This document shows positions 39,559 through 48,749 of a stretch of DNA of 61,919 bases, piece by piece. The notes under the pieces are model-generated. The model worked only from the letters and a program-made list of their open reading frames with translations. It was not told where the DNA came from and searched no databases. Where the stretch lies: assembly GCA_900542945.1 (NCBI GenBank), contig UQPI01000007.1, positions 1-61,919 of the forward strand, written 5' to 3'. Both the position numbers and the translations under genes were made by a program. The stretch comes from an uncultured Collinsella sp. (GTDB lineage: Bacteria; Actinomycetota; Coriobacteriia; Coriobacteriales; Coriobacteriaceae). Numbering within the stretch: position 1 is the stretch's first letter; the number at the start of each line of letters is the position of its first letter.

Positions 39559-41787
39559 ATGGAGCAATCGAGCCTGTTTGGTGACGGCGTGGACATCGAT
39601 ACCGAAACGCCCGCGAGCGCGGATGCCGCCGCACCGGCCGATGCCCGTGCCCAGGCGGCAATGCGCGCGGCCGAGCTGCGCCACGAGCTCGATTACCACG
39701 CCTATCGCTACTACATGCTCGACGCGCCCGAGATCACGGACGCTGCTTTCGATAAAATGCTCGTTGAGCTGCAGGAAATCGAGGCTACCTACCCCGACCT
39801 GGTGACGCCCGACAGCTATACCCAGCGCGTGGGCGGCTACGTGAGCGAGCAGTTTACGCCGGTCACGCACATGGCGCGCATGTATTCCATGGACGATGCC
39901 ATGGATCTGGACGAGCTCGACGCATGGCTCCAACGCACCGAGGATGCGCTCGGTGCCGGTAGCGTCACCTATACCTGCGAGCTTAAGATCGACGGTCTGG
40001 GCGTGGCCCTTACTTACCAAAACGGCATCTTCGTACGCGCCGCCACACGTGGCGATGGCACCACGGGCGAGGACGTGTCGCTCAACGTCCGTACCATCAA
40101 GGACGTGCCCATGCACCTGTCCGAGCCGGCGCTCGCCCACATGGGCGCCGACCGCGAGCGTACCATTGAGGTGCGCGGCGAGGTCTATATGCCCAAGGGC
40201 AGCTTTGTGCGTCTGAACGACGAGGCCGATGCCGAGGGCCGCGACCCCTTCGCCAACCCGCGCAACGCCGCCGCCGGCAGCCTGCGTCAGAAGGATCCCA
40301 AGGTCACGGCGCGCCGCGACCTTGCCACCTTTATCTATGCCATTGCTGATACCGACCCGCTGCACGTCCACAGTCAGCGCGAGTTCCTCGATTGGCTGCG
40401 TAGCGCCGGCTTTAGCGTCAACCCCAACGTTGCCCGTTGCGCCACGCCGGCCGAGGTCCACGAGTTCTGTGCCCAGGCGCTCGAGCACCGCGGCGATTTG
40501 GACTACGACATCGACGGCGTAGTCGTAAAGGTGGACAGCTTCCAACAGCAGCTCGACCTGGGCTTTACCGCCCGCGCGCCGCGCTGGGCCATTGCCTTTA
40601 AGTTCCCGCCCGAGGAAAAGCAGACCGTCCTGCGCGAAATTCGCATCCAGGTGGGCCGCACCGGTGTGCTCACGCCGGTCGCCGAGTTCGACCCGGTGAC
40701 GGTTGCCGGCTCCACCATCGCGCGCGCCACGCTGCACAACATCGACGAGATCCGCCGCAAAAACGTGCGCGAGGGCGATACTATCATCGTGCACAAGGCA
40801 GGCGACGTAATCCCCGAGGTCGTGGGGCCGGTGCTCGACAAGCGCCCGGCCGATTCGGTTGACTGGCACATGCCCGAGGTCTGCCCCGTGTGCGGTGGCC
40901 CCGTGGTCCACGAGGACGGCGAGGTTGCCTACCGCTGCGTGTCCATCGATTGCCCCGCGCAGCTCAAGGAACGCCTGCTCCACTGGGTGAGCCGCGGCTG
41001 CATGGACGTTGATGGCCTGGGCGACGAGATCGTCGACAAGATGATCGCCGCCGGCCTGATCCACGATGTTGCGGACTTCTACCAGCTCACGGTCGACGAC
41101 ATCGCAGGCCTGGACACGGGCCGCACCTATGCCAGCTCCAACAGCAAAAAGGGCGTCAAGAAGGGCGATCCCATTCCGGTAGGCCTCAAGACGGCCGAGA
41201 AAATCATCGCCGAGCTCAACAAGTCCAAGAGCCAGCCGCTCGGTCGCGTGCTGTTTGCCCTGGGCATCCGCCATGTTGGTAAGAGCGTGGGCGAGGTCAT
41301 CGCCGAGCGATTCCTGTCGATCGACAAGCTCATCTTGGCGAGCGAAGAAGACATCGCCGAATGCGAGGGCATCGGTCCCAAGATTGCGGCGAGTGTCAAG
41401 CAGTTCTTGGCCGTGCCCGAGAATCTCGCCGTGCTGGAGCGCCTGCGCCAGGCGGGCCTGTCGCTCGAGGTCGACTTGGGCGCCGTGCACGCGCAAGCCG
41501 CAGCCGACGCTGGCGTGGCGGGCGAGCTCGCCGACGCGCAGCCGCTTGCGGGCCTGACGTTTGTGCTGACCGGTACGCTCGTAAACCGCACCCGCGACGA
41601 GGCGGGTGCGGCACTTAAAGTGCTCGGCGCCAAGGTCTCGGGCAGTGTTTCAAAGAAGACGAGCTATCTGGTCGCCGGCCCCAAAGCGGGCTCCAAGCTT
41701 ACCAAGGCCGAGCAGCTGGGCGTACCCGTGCTGGACGAGGACGCACTCGAGCAGATCCTTGCGACCGGTGAGGTGCCCCAGGCTTAG
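39559..41787 (+). CDS. ligA: NAD-dependent DNA ligase LigA
   Basis: Seals nicks in replication and repair. The 742-residue protein has a helical Ia domain (about 34-100, with the Y-H-x-Y-R-Y-Y NMN-binding segment), an adenylation domain with nucleophile Lys143 in ELKIDGLG, an OB fold (about 355-440), a four-Cys zinc finger (CPVCGG near 442 to about 467), a helix-hairpin-helix domain (about 480-640), and a C-terminal BRCT domain (about 655-740). A short acidic/Ala-rich N-terminal extension (1-33) is extra. Start 39559 follows GAAGGAG. Confidence 0.97.
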   Translation: MEQSSLFGDGVDIDTETPASADAAAPADARAQAAMRAAELRHELDYHAYRYYMLDAPEITDAAFDKMLVELQEIEATYPDLVTPDSYTQRVGGYVSEQFTPVTHMARMYSMDDAMDLDELDAWLQRTEDALGAGSVTYTCELKIDGLGVALTYQNGIFVRAATRGDGTTGEDVSLNVRTIKDVPMHLSEPALAHMGADRERTIEVRGEVYMPKGSFVRLNDEADAEGRDPFANPRNAAAGSLRQKDPKVTARRDLATFIYAIADTDPLHVHSQREFLDWLRSAGFSVNPNVARCATPAEVHEFCAQALEHRGDLDYDIDGVVVKVDSFQQQLDLGFTARAPRWAIAFKFPPEEKQTVLREIRIQVGRTGVLTPVAEFDPVTVAGSTIARATLHNIDEIRRKNVREGDTIIVHKAGDVIPEVVGPVLDKRPADSVDWHMPEVCPVCGGPVVHEDGEVAYRCVSIDCPAQLKERLLHWVSRGCMDVDGLGDEIVDKMIAAGLIHDVADFYQLTVDDIAGLDTGRTYASSNSKKGVKKGDPIPVGLKTAEKIIAELNKSKSQPLGRVLFALGIRHVGKSVGEVIAERFLSIDKLILASEEDIAECEGIGPKIAASVKQFLAVPENLAVLERLRQAGLSLEVDLGAVHAQAAADAGVAGELADAQPLAGLTFVLTGTLVNRTRDEAGAALKVLGAKVSGSVSKKTSYLVAGPKAGSKLTKAEQLGVPVLDEDALEQILATGEVPQA

Positions 41788-41807
41788 TGCATCGATAACC
41801 AAATTGA

Positions 41808-41846
41808 AAAACCGCCCGGAAGCGCGATGCCTTCCGGGCGGTTCTT
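41808..41846. terminator. Bidirectional terminator after ligA
   Basis: Thirteen-base stem AACCGCCCGGAAG (41810-41822) with CTTCCGGGCGGTT (41831-41843), flanked by A-rich and T-rich runs so it can work on both strands. Confidence 0.85.
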
Positions 41847-41965
41847 ACTTTGCTGGGGCAACCGGCACCGTGATCTGCGTCACGTAGGTTGCCGGGTCGT
41901 CGCTGATGATGTCATCGATCAGGGCAATCTCGCGTTGCCCCGCTACGCCACCAACTTGTCAAAAG
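41845..41965 (-). pseudogene. Probable 3' remnant of a lost gene downstream of the MATE gene
   Basis: Minus-strand frame ending TAA at 41845-41847 reads REIALIDDIISDDPATYVTQ and ends ITVPVAPAK. This is well-formed protein-like sequence with normal codon use, but it has no start. It runs into the end of the MATE gene in another frame and finishes directly at the bidirectional terminator, as a real gene end would. I do not recognise the family. It looks like the C-terminus of a gene replaced when the MATE gene arrived. Confidence 0.4.
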
Positions 41966-43289
41966 CCCCGCGGCGGTTGAGTACGGTAAATGCAATCACG
42001 CAAATGACCGCCGACAGAATGGACCCGCACGGCGAAGCGATGCCCATGGGAAACAACGTATCGGAATAGGCGTTCGACAGCAGCCACGCGCCCGGCACGC
42101 GAATGAGCGCCACCGCCAGCACGTTGTGCGCAAAGCCGATGTAGCTCTTGCCGTATGCAGCGAAAAAGCCGCTAAAGCAAATGTGGATGCCGGCAAAAAT
42201 CGCGTCGAAAATGTAGCTGCGCATATAGCCGGTGCCGGCGGCGACTACTGCAGCGTCCTTGGCAAAAAAGCCGATAAACGCCGGCGCCACCAGCCACATC
42301 AGCACCGTGATCAGGCAGCCGTACACTACCGAGATCGTCATGGCGTCCTTGAGCACCTGACGCGCGCGGTCGCCCTTGCCCGCGCCGGCGTTTTGCGCCG
42401 TGAGTGCGCTGACGGTGGCGCCCATAGAACTCGGCACAATGAACAAAAAGCTGATCATCTTCTCGACCAGGCCCACGGCGGCGGCGTCGACGAGCCCTCG
42501 GTGGTTGGCGATGACGGTGATAAACATAAACGCCACCTGGATGCAGCCGTCCTGTACGGCCACGGGCACGCCGATCTTAAGAATGCTGCCGAGCACCTCG
42601 GGCTGGGGACGCAGGTCGCTGCGCTTAACGTGAATGTTCGTGCGGCGGCTCTTGAGCCACACGAGCGCAAGGGCAACGCTTGCCGTCTGGGCGGTTACCG
42701 TGCCGAGTGCCGCGCCTACGGGACCGAGTCCCATGTGGCCGATAAACAGAAAATCGAGTGCGATGTTGATGATGCATGCCACGCCAATCACGTACATGGG
42801 CGAGCGCGAATCGCCCAGGCCGCGAAAGATAGCCGAGAGGATGTTGTATGCGGCGATAAAGGGAATGCCGATAAAGCAGATACGCAGGTAGGCGGCGGTG
42901 CCTTCGACTGCCTCGGCCGGCGTGCCAATGAGTGCCACAATCTGCGGACACAGTGCGAGCAGGACAGCGGCCAGCACCACCGAGACACCCATAAAGAGCG
43001 TGATGGTGTTGCCGATGGCGGTCTCGGCGCGGTCGAAGCGGCGCGAGCCCACGGCGTGGCCGACGATGACCGTCGTTCCCATGGCCAGACCAACGAGCGT
43101 CACGGTAATGATATAGAGCGTCTGCGCGCCGTTGCCCACGGCGGTGATGCCGGCGGCGCCGCTAAACTGTCCCATCATGTACAGGTCGGCCATGCCGTAG
43201 AGCATCTGCAAAAAGTACGAGAGCATATAGGGCAGGGCAAAGACCGCGATGGTCTTAAGGACATTGCCGCGTGTGAGGTCGTGTTCCAT
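41943..43289 (-). CDS. MATE-family multidrug/cation antiporter
   Basis: A 448-residue membrane protein with about 12 helices in two MATE half-repeats. It starts MEHDLTRGNVLKTIAVFALP, with YGMADLYMMGQFSG in helix 1-2, GHAVGSRRFDRAE after helix 2, and AQNAGAGKGDRARQ at the corresponding place in the second half. It exports drugs or metabolites using a proton or sodium gradient; the substrate is unknown. Convergent to ligA. The start at 43289 has only a weak GAAAG upstream. Confidence 0.9.
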   Translation of the reverse strand: MEHDLTRGNVLKTIAVFALPYMLSYFLQMLYGMADLYMMGQFSGAAGITAVGNGAQTLYIITVTLVGLAMGTTVIVGHAVGSRRFDRAETAIGNTITLFMGVSVVLAAVLLALCPQIVALIGTPAEAVEGTAAYLRICFIGIPFIAAYNILSAIFRGLGDSRSPMYVIGVACIINIALDFLFIGHMGLGPVGAALGTVTAQTASVALALVWLKSRRTNIHVKRSDLRPQPEVLGSILKIGVPVAVQDGCIQVAFMFITVIANHRGLVDAAAVGLVEKMISFLFIVPSSMGATVSALTAQNAGAGKGDRARQVLKDAMTISVVYGCLITVLMWLVAPAFIGFFAKDAAVVAAGTGYMRSYIFDAIFAGIHICFSGFFAAYGKSYIGFAHNVLAVALIRVPGAWLLSNAYSDTLFPMGIASPCGSILSAVICVIAFTVLNRRGAFDKLVA

Positions 43290-43340
43290 GGGCGGGCACT
43301 TTCTGGCTTGGTTCGTTTACGTACCAGTGTAGTGAAAACC

Positions 43341-43362
43341 CTACAACGATTGTAGAGTCAAG
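43341..43362 (-). promoter_or_regulatory. MATE promoter with CTACAA-TTGTAG palindrome
   Basis: CTACAACGATTGTAG (43341-43355) is a 6-3-6 palindrome directly after a minus-strand TTGACT (-35-like, 43362-43357). A palindrome in the spacer is typical of MerR-type control of efflux genes. No merR gene is in the window and the -10 is poor. Confidence 0.35.
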
Positions 43363-43461
43363 GTTTGTGTCGGCAGTGGGGCGAAAAAGTCACGCTCGCG
43401 TTCATTTCTAATTGAATACGGACGTGCGCCCTGTGAGCATGGCGCCTGCACTAGCCTTGCA

Positions 43462-43508
43462 GAAATCGATTTCGGAACACTTGACACCGCCGCGCGGCGC
43501 GCCATAAT
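43462..43508 (+). promoter_or_regulatory. ABC exporter promoter with GAAATCGATTTC palindrome
   Basis: The perfect 12-base palindrome GAAATCGATTTC (43462-43473) lies just upstream of a consensus -35 TTGACA (43481-43486). A -10 CATAAT (43503-43508) follows with 16-base spacing. The palindrome equals the type found twice in the kdgK/lacI intergenic region. Confidence 0.65.
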
Positions 43509-43549
43509 ACGTGGGTTTGCGAACAACGTTTGATGGGGGATGAACCTGT

Positions 43550-45370
43550 GTGCGCAATCTCAAGATTTTGTTTTCCTATCTGGGGGCATACCGCCGCGAT
43601 GCCATGCTCGGCGTGCTCTTTGTGACTGCCGAGACGGCGCTCGAGCTGTTTATCCCGGTCATCATGGCAAATATCATCGACGTGGGCGTGCCCGCGGGCG
43701 ACATCAACTACATGCTGTTGCAGGGCACGTATATGTTGGCATGCGCCGCATGTTCGCTGGTACTTGGCTTGGGCTATGCACGCACGTCTGCTCGCGTCGC
43801 CTCGGGGCTGGGCGCTAACCTGCGCGAGGCCGAGTATCGCAAGATCCAGACGCTCGCTTTTGGCAATCTGGACAACTACGACGCCAGCTCGCTTGTCACG
43901 CGCATGACCACCGATATCACCGTCATCCAAAACGCTATCGGCAACGGCTTTCGCCCCATGGTGCGCGGTCCCGTGACGCTCATCGTCGGCTTGGTCTATG
44001 CGTTGGTGCTGTCGCGTCCACTCGCTACGGTATTCGCGATTATTCTGCCGGTGCTGGCGATCGTACTGGGCGTTATCACCTATCGCGTCAGTCCGCTCTA
44101 CCGCCAGCTACAGACCTCGATGGACCATCTCAACGGTGTGGTGCAGGAGGACCTCACCGCCGTGCGCGCCGTCAAGGCGTACGTGCGTGCCGAGCACGAG
44201 GAGGCCAAGTTCGATGCCGTCAATACTGAGCTCGCGCGCACCGCGACGAAGACCTTTGGCAACGCCGTGCTCAACCTGCCGGTGTTTCAGCTGTCGATGT
44301 ACGTGGCTGCGCTCTCGATTCTATGGATTGGCGGCCGCATGATCATCGAAGGTCGCTTGGGCGTGGGCTCGCTCACGGGCTTTATGAGCTATGTGCTGCT
44401 GATCATGAACTCGCTCATGATGATTTCCAACGTGTTTTTGCTGCTCACGCGCGCACTTGCCAGCGTGGAACGCATCTCGCGGGTGCTCGACGAGCGTTCG
44501 CTTATCCAAGCGCCCGACGCTGCCGCTGCCGTGCACGGGGTGGCCGACGGAAGCATCGAGTTTCGCGACGTGTCGTTTAAGTACCGCGCGGATGCTGCCG
44601 AGGATGTGCTCGAGCATATTGACCTTTGCATTGAGGCAGGCTCCACGGTGGGCGTGCTCGGCGGCACGGGCTCGGGCAAGAGCTCGCTTGTGCAGCTGAT
44701 TGCGCGCCTGTACGACGCCACCGAGGGCACCGTGCTTGTGGGCGGACACGACGTGCGCGACTACGACCTCGCGACCCTACGTGATGCCGTGGGCATTGTG
44801 CTGCAGAAGAATGTGCTGTTCACGGGCACCGTGCGCGAGAACCTGCAGTGGGGCAATCCGCAGGCGTCGGACGATGAGCTCCTCGCGGCTTGCCGGGCGG
44901 CGTGCGTGGACGAGTTCCTGGATCGCATCGGCGGACTCGACGGCGAGTTAGGCCAAGGCGGCGCCGGTGTTTCGGGTGGCCAGAAGCAACGTCTGTGCAT
45001 TGCGCGCACGCTGCTCAAGCATCCGCGCGTGCTCATTTTTGATGACTCAACCAGCGCGGTCGATATGGCGACCGACGCTAAGATTCGCGAGCACATCGCT
45101 CGGATTCCCAATACGACGGTGATTGTCATTGCACAGCGCATTGCGAGCGTCATGGATGCCGACCGCATTATTGTGCTGGACGACGGCCGTGTCCACGGTG
45201 TGGGCACGCACGAGGAGCTGCTGGCGGGCGACGCCATTTATCAGGAGATCTATGCCTCGCAGATGGAGTTTGCGGGGGATGTGGACGTCGCAGACGGCGC
45301 AAATGCCCCGTCTTCGTCTGGCCCCAGCGGATCACTTCAAGCCACGGAAGGAGGCGAGCAACATGCCTAA
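43550..45370 (+). CDS. ABC exporter half-transporter with degenerate ATP site
   Basis: A 606-residue type IV ABC exporter: six-helix transmembrane domain (about 1-310) and nucleotide-binding domain. Walker A is GGTGSGKSS near 371 and the signature is VSGGQKQR. In Walker B the catalytic Glu is replaced by Ser (IFDDSTSAVD, near 495). In the switch loop His is replaced by Gln (VIAQR). Such changes mark the degenerate partner of heterodimeric exporters. The GTG start at 43550 is set by the frame; GGGGGAT lies a little far upstream. It overlaps the next gene by 8 bases, which encodes the catalytic partner. Confidence 0.92.
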   Translation: MRNLKILFSYLGAYRRDAMLGVLFVTAETALELFIPVIMANIIDVGVPAGDINYMLLQGTYMLACAACSLVLGLGYARTSARVASGLGANLREAEYRKIQTLAFGNLDNYDASSLVTRMTTDITVIQNAIGNGFRPMVRGPVTLIVGLVYALVLSRPLATVFAIILPVLAIVLGVITYRVSPLYRQLQTSMDHLNGVVQEDLTAVRAVKAYVRAEHEEAKFDAVNTELARTATKTFGNAVLNLPVFQLSMYVAALSILWIGGRMIIEGRLGVGSLTGFMSYVLLIMNSLMMISNVFLLLTRALASVERISRVLDERSLIQAPDAAAAVHGVADGSIEFRDVSFKYRADAAEDVLEHIDLCIEAGSTVGVLGGTGSGKSSLVQLIARLYDATEGTVLVGGHDVRDYDLATLRDAVGIVLQKNVLFTGTVRENLQWGNPQASDDELLAACRAACVDEFLDRIGGLDGELGQGGAGVSGGQKQRLCIARTLLKHPRVLIFDDSTSAVDMATDAKIREHIARIPNTTVIVIAQRIASVMDADRIIVLDDGRVHGVGTHEELLAGDAIYQEIYASQMEFAGDVDVADGANAPSSSGPSGSLQATEGGEQHA

Positions 45371-47261
45371 GACATCCGCTCAGGCCCGCCCCGCCAATCT
45401 GACGCAGACGCTCCGCCGCTTGCTCTCCTACATGGGCCACGCCAAGTTCTCGCTGCTCGCAGTGGGTGTGCTCGCCTCCGTCGCCGCCATCGCGAGCCTC
45501 GCCGGCACCTACATGGTGCGCCCTATCGTTAACGGTTTGGCAACGGGCGGTGAGGAATTGCTCACCAGGCAGGTTATCTTTACCGCTGCTATCTACGCCG
45601 CGGGCGTGCTCTCGGCTCTGGGCTACTCGCAGATCATGGTGCGCGCGGCCCAGCGCGTGGTCTCCGATATCCGCCGCGACCTGTTTGCGCACATCCAGAT
45701 GCTGCCGCTGAGCTACTTCGACAGCACGCGCTCGGGCGACATCATGAGCTTTTTCACCAACGACGTCGACACCGTCTCCGAGGCGCTCAACAACAGCTTT
45801 GCCAACGTGATTCAGGCCGCCATTCAGGTTGTGGGCACCACGGCCATGCTCATCATTCTTAACTGGCAGCTCACGATTATCACGCTCGTGTGCGATGCGG
45901 CCATTGTGCTGTATGCGCGCTACTCGGGCGCGCGCTCTAAGCGCTTCTTTGCCGCCCAGCAGGCATCGCTGGGCGATTTGGACGGATATATCGAAGAGAT
46001 GGTCTCGGGCCAAAAGGTCATCAAGGTCTTTAATCACGAACAGGCCAACGTGGCTGGTTTTGACGTGCGCAACCAAGAACTGCGCCGCACCGGTGGCGCC
46101 GCGCAAGCCTACGCCAACTCGATGGTGCCCATGACCGTGGTGATCGGCTATGCCAACTACGCCATCGTTGCGGTGGCAGGCGGCATGCTCTGCATCAACG
46201 GTCTGGCCGATGTAGGTGCGCTCGCAAGCTACCTGGTCTTTGTGCGTCAGGCCGCCATGCCCATCAACCAGTTCACGCAGCTGGGCAACTTTTTGCTCAA
46301 CGCGCTGGCCGGTGCCGAGCGCCTGTTTGCCGCCATGGATCTTGAGCCCGAGGTGGACGAGGGCTGCGTGGAGCTGGTGCAGACGGGCGACGCCGCGTGG
46401 GCATGGAAGATTCCCGAGGGCCAGGGCGTGGGCGCGTACGGGCACCTGCATGATGTGGCTGCCGTCGATGAGTCGGGCCGCGCGGTGGCTACCGACGGTA
46501 CCGAGCTCACGTGCGGCTTGGTCCCGCTTGCTGGCGACGTGCGCTTCCATGCCGTGGACTTTTCCTACGTGTCGGGCACCCGTGTGCTCACGGACCTCAA
46601 CCTGTTTGCCAAGCCGGGCCAAAAGATCGCCTTTGTGGGCTCCACAGGCGCAGGTAAGACGACCATCACCAACCTCATCAACCGCTTCTACGAGGTCGAT
46701 GACGGCGAGATCACGTACGACGGCATCGACGTCAAGCACATTGCCAAGGCCAGCCTGCGCGGGTCGCTCGGCATTGTGCTGCAGGACACGCACCTGTTTA
46801 GCGGCACCATTGCACAGAACATCCGCTTTGGCAAGCTCGACGCGACCGACGAGGAAGTGCGCGCCGCTGCCGAGGCCGCCTGCGCGGATTCGTTTATTCG
46901 CCGCCTGCCTAGAGGGTACGACACGCCGGTCACGGCCGATGGCGCCAACCTGTCGCAGGGCCAGCGCCAGCTGCTCGCCATTGCGCGCGTGGCCGTCGCC
47001 GACCCGCCGGTGCTCATCCTGGACGAGGCCACGAGCTCTATCGACACGCGCACCGAAAAGCTCATCGAGCGCGGCATAGACCGCATCATGCGTGGCCGCA
47101 CCACGTTTATGATCGCGCACCGCCTGTCCACCGTCCGCGACGCCGATGCCATCATGGTCCTCGAACACGGCCGCATCATCGAGCGCGGCACGCACGAAGA
47201 GCTGCTCGCTCAGCACGGCGAGTACTGGCAGCTGGCGCATGGCTTAAAAGAGTTGGATTAA
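45363..47261 (+). CDS. ABC exporter half-transporter, catalytic partner
   Basis: A 632-residue ABC exporter with six helices (about 25-325). An unusual 50-residue insert (about 345-395, with GQGVGAYGHLHD) precedes the nucleotide-binding domain. Walker A is GSTGAGKTT near 425, Walker B LILDEATSSID with catalytic Glu near 556, and His in the switch IAHRLST. The signature is the degenerate LSQGQ, which pairs with the partner's degenerate Walker B, as expected for a heterodimer with one working site. ATG 45363 follows GGAAGGAGG. Probable drug, lipid or peptide exporter; the substrate is not evident. Confidence 0.93.
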   Translation: MPKTSAQARPANLTQTLRRLLSYMGHAKFSLLAVGVLASVAAIASLAGTYMVRPIVNGLATGGEELLTRQVIFTAAIYAAGVLSALGYSQIMVRAAQRVVSDIRRDLFAHIQMLPLSYFDSTRSGDIMSFFTNDVDTVSEALNNSFANVIQAAIQVVGTTAMLIILNWQLTIITLVCDAAIVLYARYSGARSKRFFAAQQASLGDLDGYIEEMVSGQKVIKVFNHEQANVAGFDVRNQELRRTGGAAQAYANSMVPMTVVIGYANYAIVAVAGGMLCINGLADVGALASYLVFVRQAAMPINQFTQLGNFLLNALAGAERLFAAMDLEPEVDEGCVELVQTGDAAWAWKIPEGQGVGAYGHLHDVAAVDESGRAVATDGTELTCGLVPLAGDVRFHAVDFSYVSGTRVLTDLNLFAKPGQKIAFVGSTGAGKTTITNLINRFYEVDDGEITYDGIDVKHIAKASLRGSLGIVLQDTHLFSGTIAQNIRFGKLDATDEEVRAAAEAACADSFIRRLPRGYDTPVTADGANLSQGQRQLLAIARVAVADPPVLILDEATSSIDTRTEKLIERGIDRIMRGRTTFMIAHRLSTVRDADAIMVLEHGRIIERGTHEELLAQHGEYWQLAHGLKELD

Positions 47262-47310
47262 CCCGTTCGAGCACGATGCTTTGACCCCTCCGTGCCTCTC
47301 ACCTCGCCTC

Positions 47311-47376
47311 AAACCATCACAACATTCGCCGTTTTTTGCCAAAATCGGGAAAAGCATCGAATGTTGTGATGGTTTT
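47311..47376. repeat. CCATCACAACATTCG palindromic repeat, copy 1
   Basis: AAACCATCACAACATTCG (47311-47328) pairs with CGAATGTTGTGATGGTTTT (47358-47376). The loop contains CCGTTTTTTGCC. Copies 2 and 3 are at 48553 and 52783. Confidence 0.88.
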
Positions 47377-47476
47377 CCTACCACTCGATCGGGTGGAATC
47401 GCTTTCTTGCGCACGAAGGTGTGCGGACCCGTGGGCAGGGGAATAAGGTTGGTTATCCGACTCCATTGGAGGGCTC

Positions 47477-48514
47477 ATGGACCTGCCGATTGTCCTGTCC
47501 CATAAGACTGCCTGGCTGTACCACAACGCGGCGCGCCCGTCCGAGCCGCTCTCGCGAGCAAGCAGCCTATACGATGAGGACTCGCTTGCTAACGAGGCGG
47601 AGCCAGCCGCGAGCCTGCCCAAATTGGGGCTCGATGCCAAGGGGCTGAGGGCTTCAACGGCAGTTGGGATCGTTACCGACTATCTGGTTTCGCTTGGTAT
47701 TCCACGAGAAGGGCTCGATCATATCGACACGCTCGTCAACTTCGATTTTGAGCGCTCGACGCCGGCTGGATTTAGGTGCCACGTGTTTGGGGCGCCGGTG
47801 CCTCCAGGCCATCTTATCGAGGTGGCAGAGGGCCTTTTGGTGGTTGATGAGGCCATGTGCTTTGTCCAAGCGGGTTCGTGGATGAGTGAGCCCGAGCAGC
47901 TGGAATATGGGTATGAAATCTGCGCCCGATATCATTTGAATCATCTGTCGACAGGCGATTATATCGAGATGGGGCAGAGATATACCGTTGCCGACTTGAT
48001 TGCCTATTGCAATGAGAACCGATCTCGTCAGGGGGCTATACGCGCGGCCGCCGTGCTCAAGCGCGTGCACGATGGCGCGCGGTCGCCCATGGAGACGGCC
48101 ACCGCAATCATGGTCGTAGCAAAACGTTCCCAGGGAGGGCTGGGATACGCCAAGATCGAGCTCAACCATCGGGTCGATGTTCCCAGCGAGTTCAAGTGTC
48201 TCGCAAAGGCCGGGTATTTCGAGATCGACGTATATGCGCCTGCGAGTGGTACGGGGATTGAATACAACGGCTCGGACCATCTTGATAAACAACACAGCGC
48301 GTCGGATGCGGAGCGTATGACTGTGCTGAGCGCGCTGGGCTTTAGGATGATCGTCCTCACCGGGACTCAGTTTGCCCATCAGCTGCAATTGCACCGGGCG
48401 ATGAACGCCATCGCGCTCGCTATGGGCCTTAAGTGCGACCGAAGCGAAGTGTTCCAGAAACGGCAGAACGACCTGCGAGCATTCGTGATTCGGCACTGGG
48501 ACGGCGGCCTCTAG
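47477..48514 (+). CDS. Unknown protein with endonuclease-like C-terminal domain
   Basis: A 345-residue soluble protein that I cannot assign firmly. The N-terminal 200 residues resemble the AbiEi/transcription-regulator-like proteins of actinobacteria only in general layout. The C-terminal part (about 245-330) has FEIDVYAP, GIEYNGSDHLD, DAERMTVLSALGFRMIVLT, a pattern like the DUF559/Vsr-type PD-(D/E)xK nuclease fold. ATG 47477 follows GGAGGG. It is flanked on both sides by copies of the same palindromic repeat, suggesting a mobile or exchangeable gene. Confidence 0.6.
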   Translation: MDLPIVLSHKTAWLYHNAARPSEPLSRASSLYDEDSLANEAEPAASLPKLGLDAKGLRASTAVGIVTDYLVSLGIPREGLDHIDTLVNFDFERSTPAGFRCHVFGAPVPPGHLIEVAEGLLVVDEAMCFVQAGSWMSEPEQLEYGYEICARYHLNHLSTGDYIEMGQRYTVADLIAYCNENRSRQGAIRAAAVLKRVHDGARSPMETATAIMVVAKRSQGGLGYAKIELNHRVDVPSEFKCLAKAGYFEIDVYAPASGTGIEYNGSDHLDKQHSASDAERMTVLSALGFRMIVLTGTQFAHQLQLHRAMNAIALAMGLKCDRSEVFQKRQNDLRAFVIRHWDGGL

Positions 48515-48552
48515 GGGCGCTTTGGTCTTTCTACGGGGTGCCGTGGGCAGGC

Positions 48553-48615
48553 AAACCATCACAACATTCGACGTTTTTTGCCAAAAACGGGAAAAGCATC
48601 GAATGTTGTGATGGT
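48553..48615. repeat. CCATCACAACATTCG palindromic repeat, copy 2
   Basis: Arms 48553-48570 and 48600-48615, with almost the same loop as copy 1 (ACGTTTTTTGCCAAAAACGG). It lies just after the stop of the unknown gene. Confidence 0.88.
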
Positions 48616-48749
48616 CTGTGTGTTGAGGATGGGCTTGGGAAGTCCGTTTTGCTCGAAGCGACCTGTCCTGTCGTACGGGTGTCGGCATGATTCTCTCGTG
48701 GGGTATTATGTTTTCCGAAGAATAAAACGCCGCGTGAGGGGAGGGCTGC

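Noticed and set aside
48616..48749. Moco riboswitch before moaA
   Set aside because: The gap is only about 130 bases, shows no matching multi-stem structure, and moaA has its own plain ribosome site.
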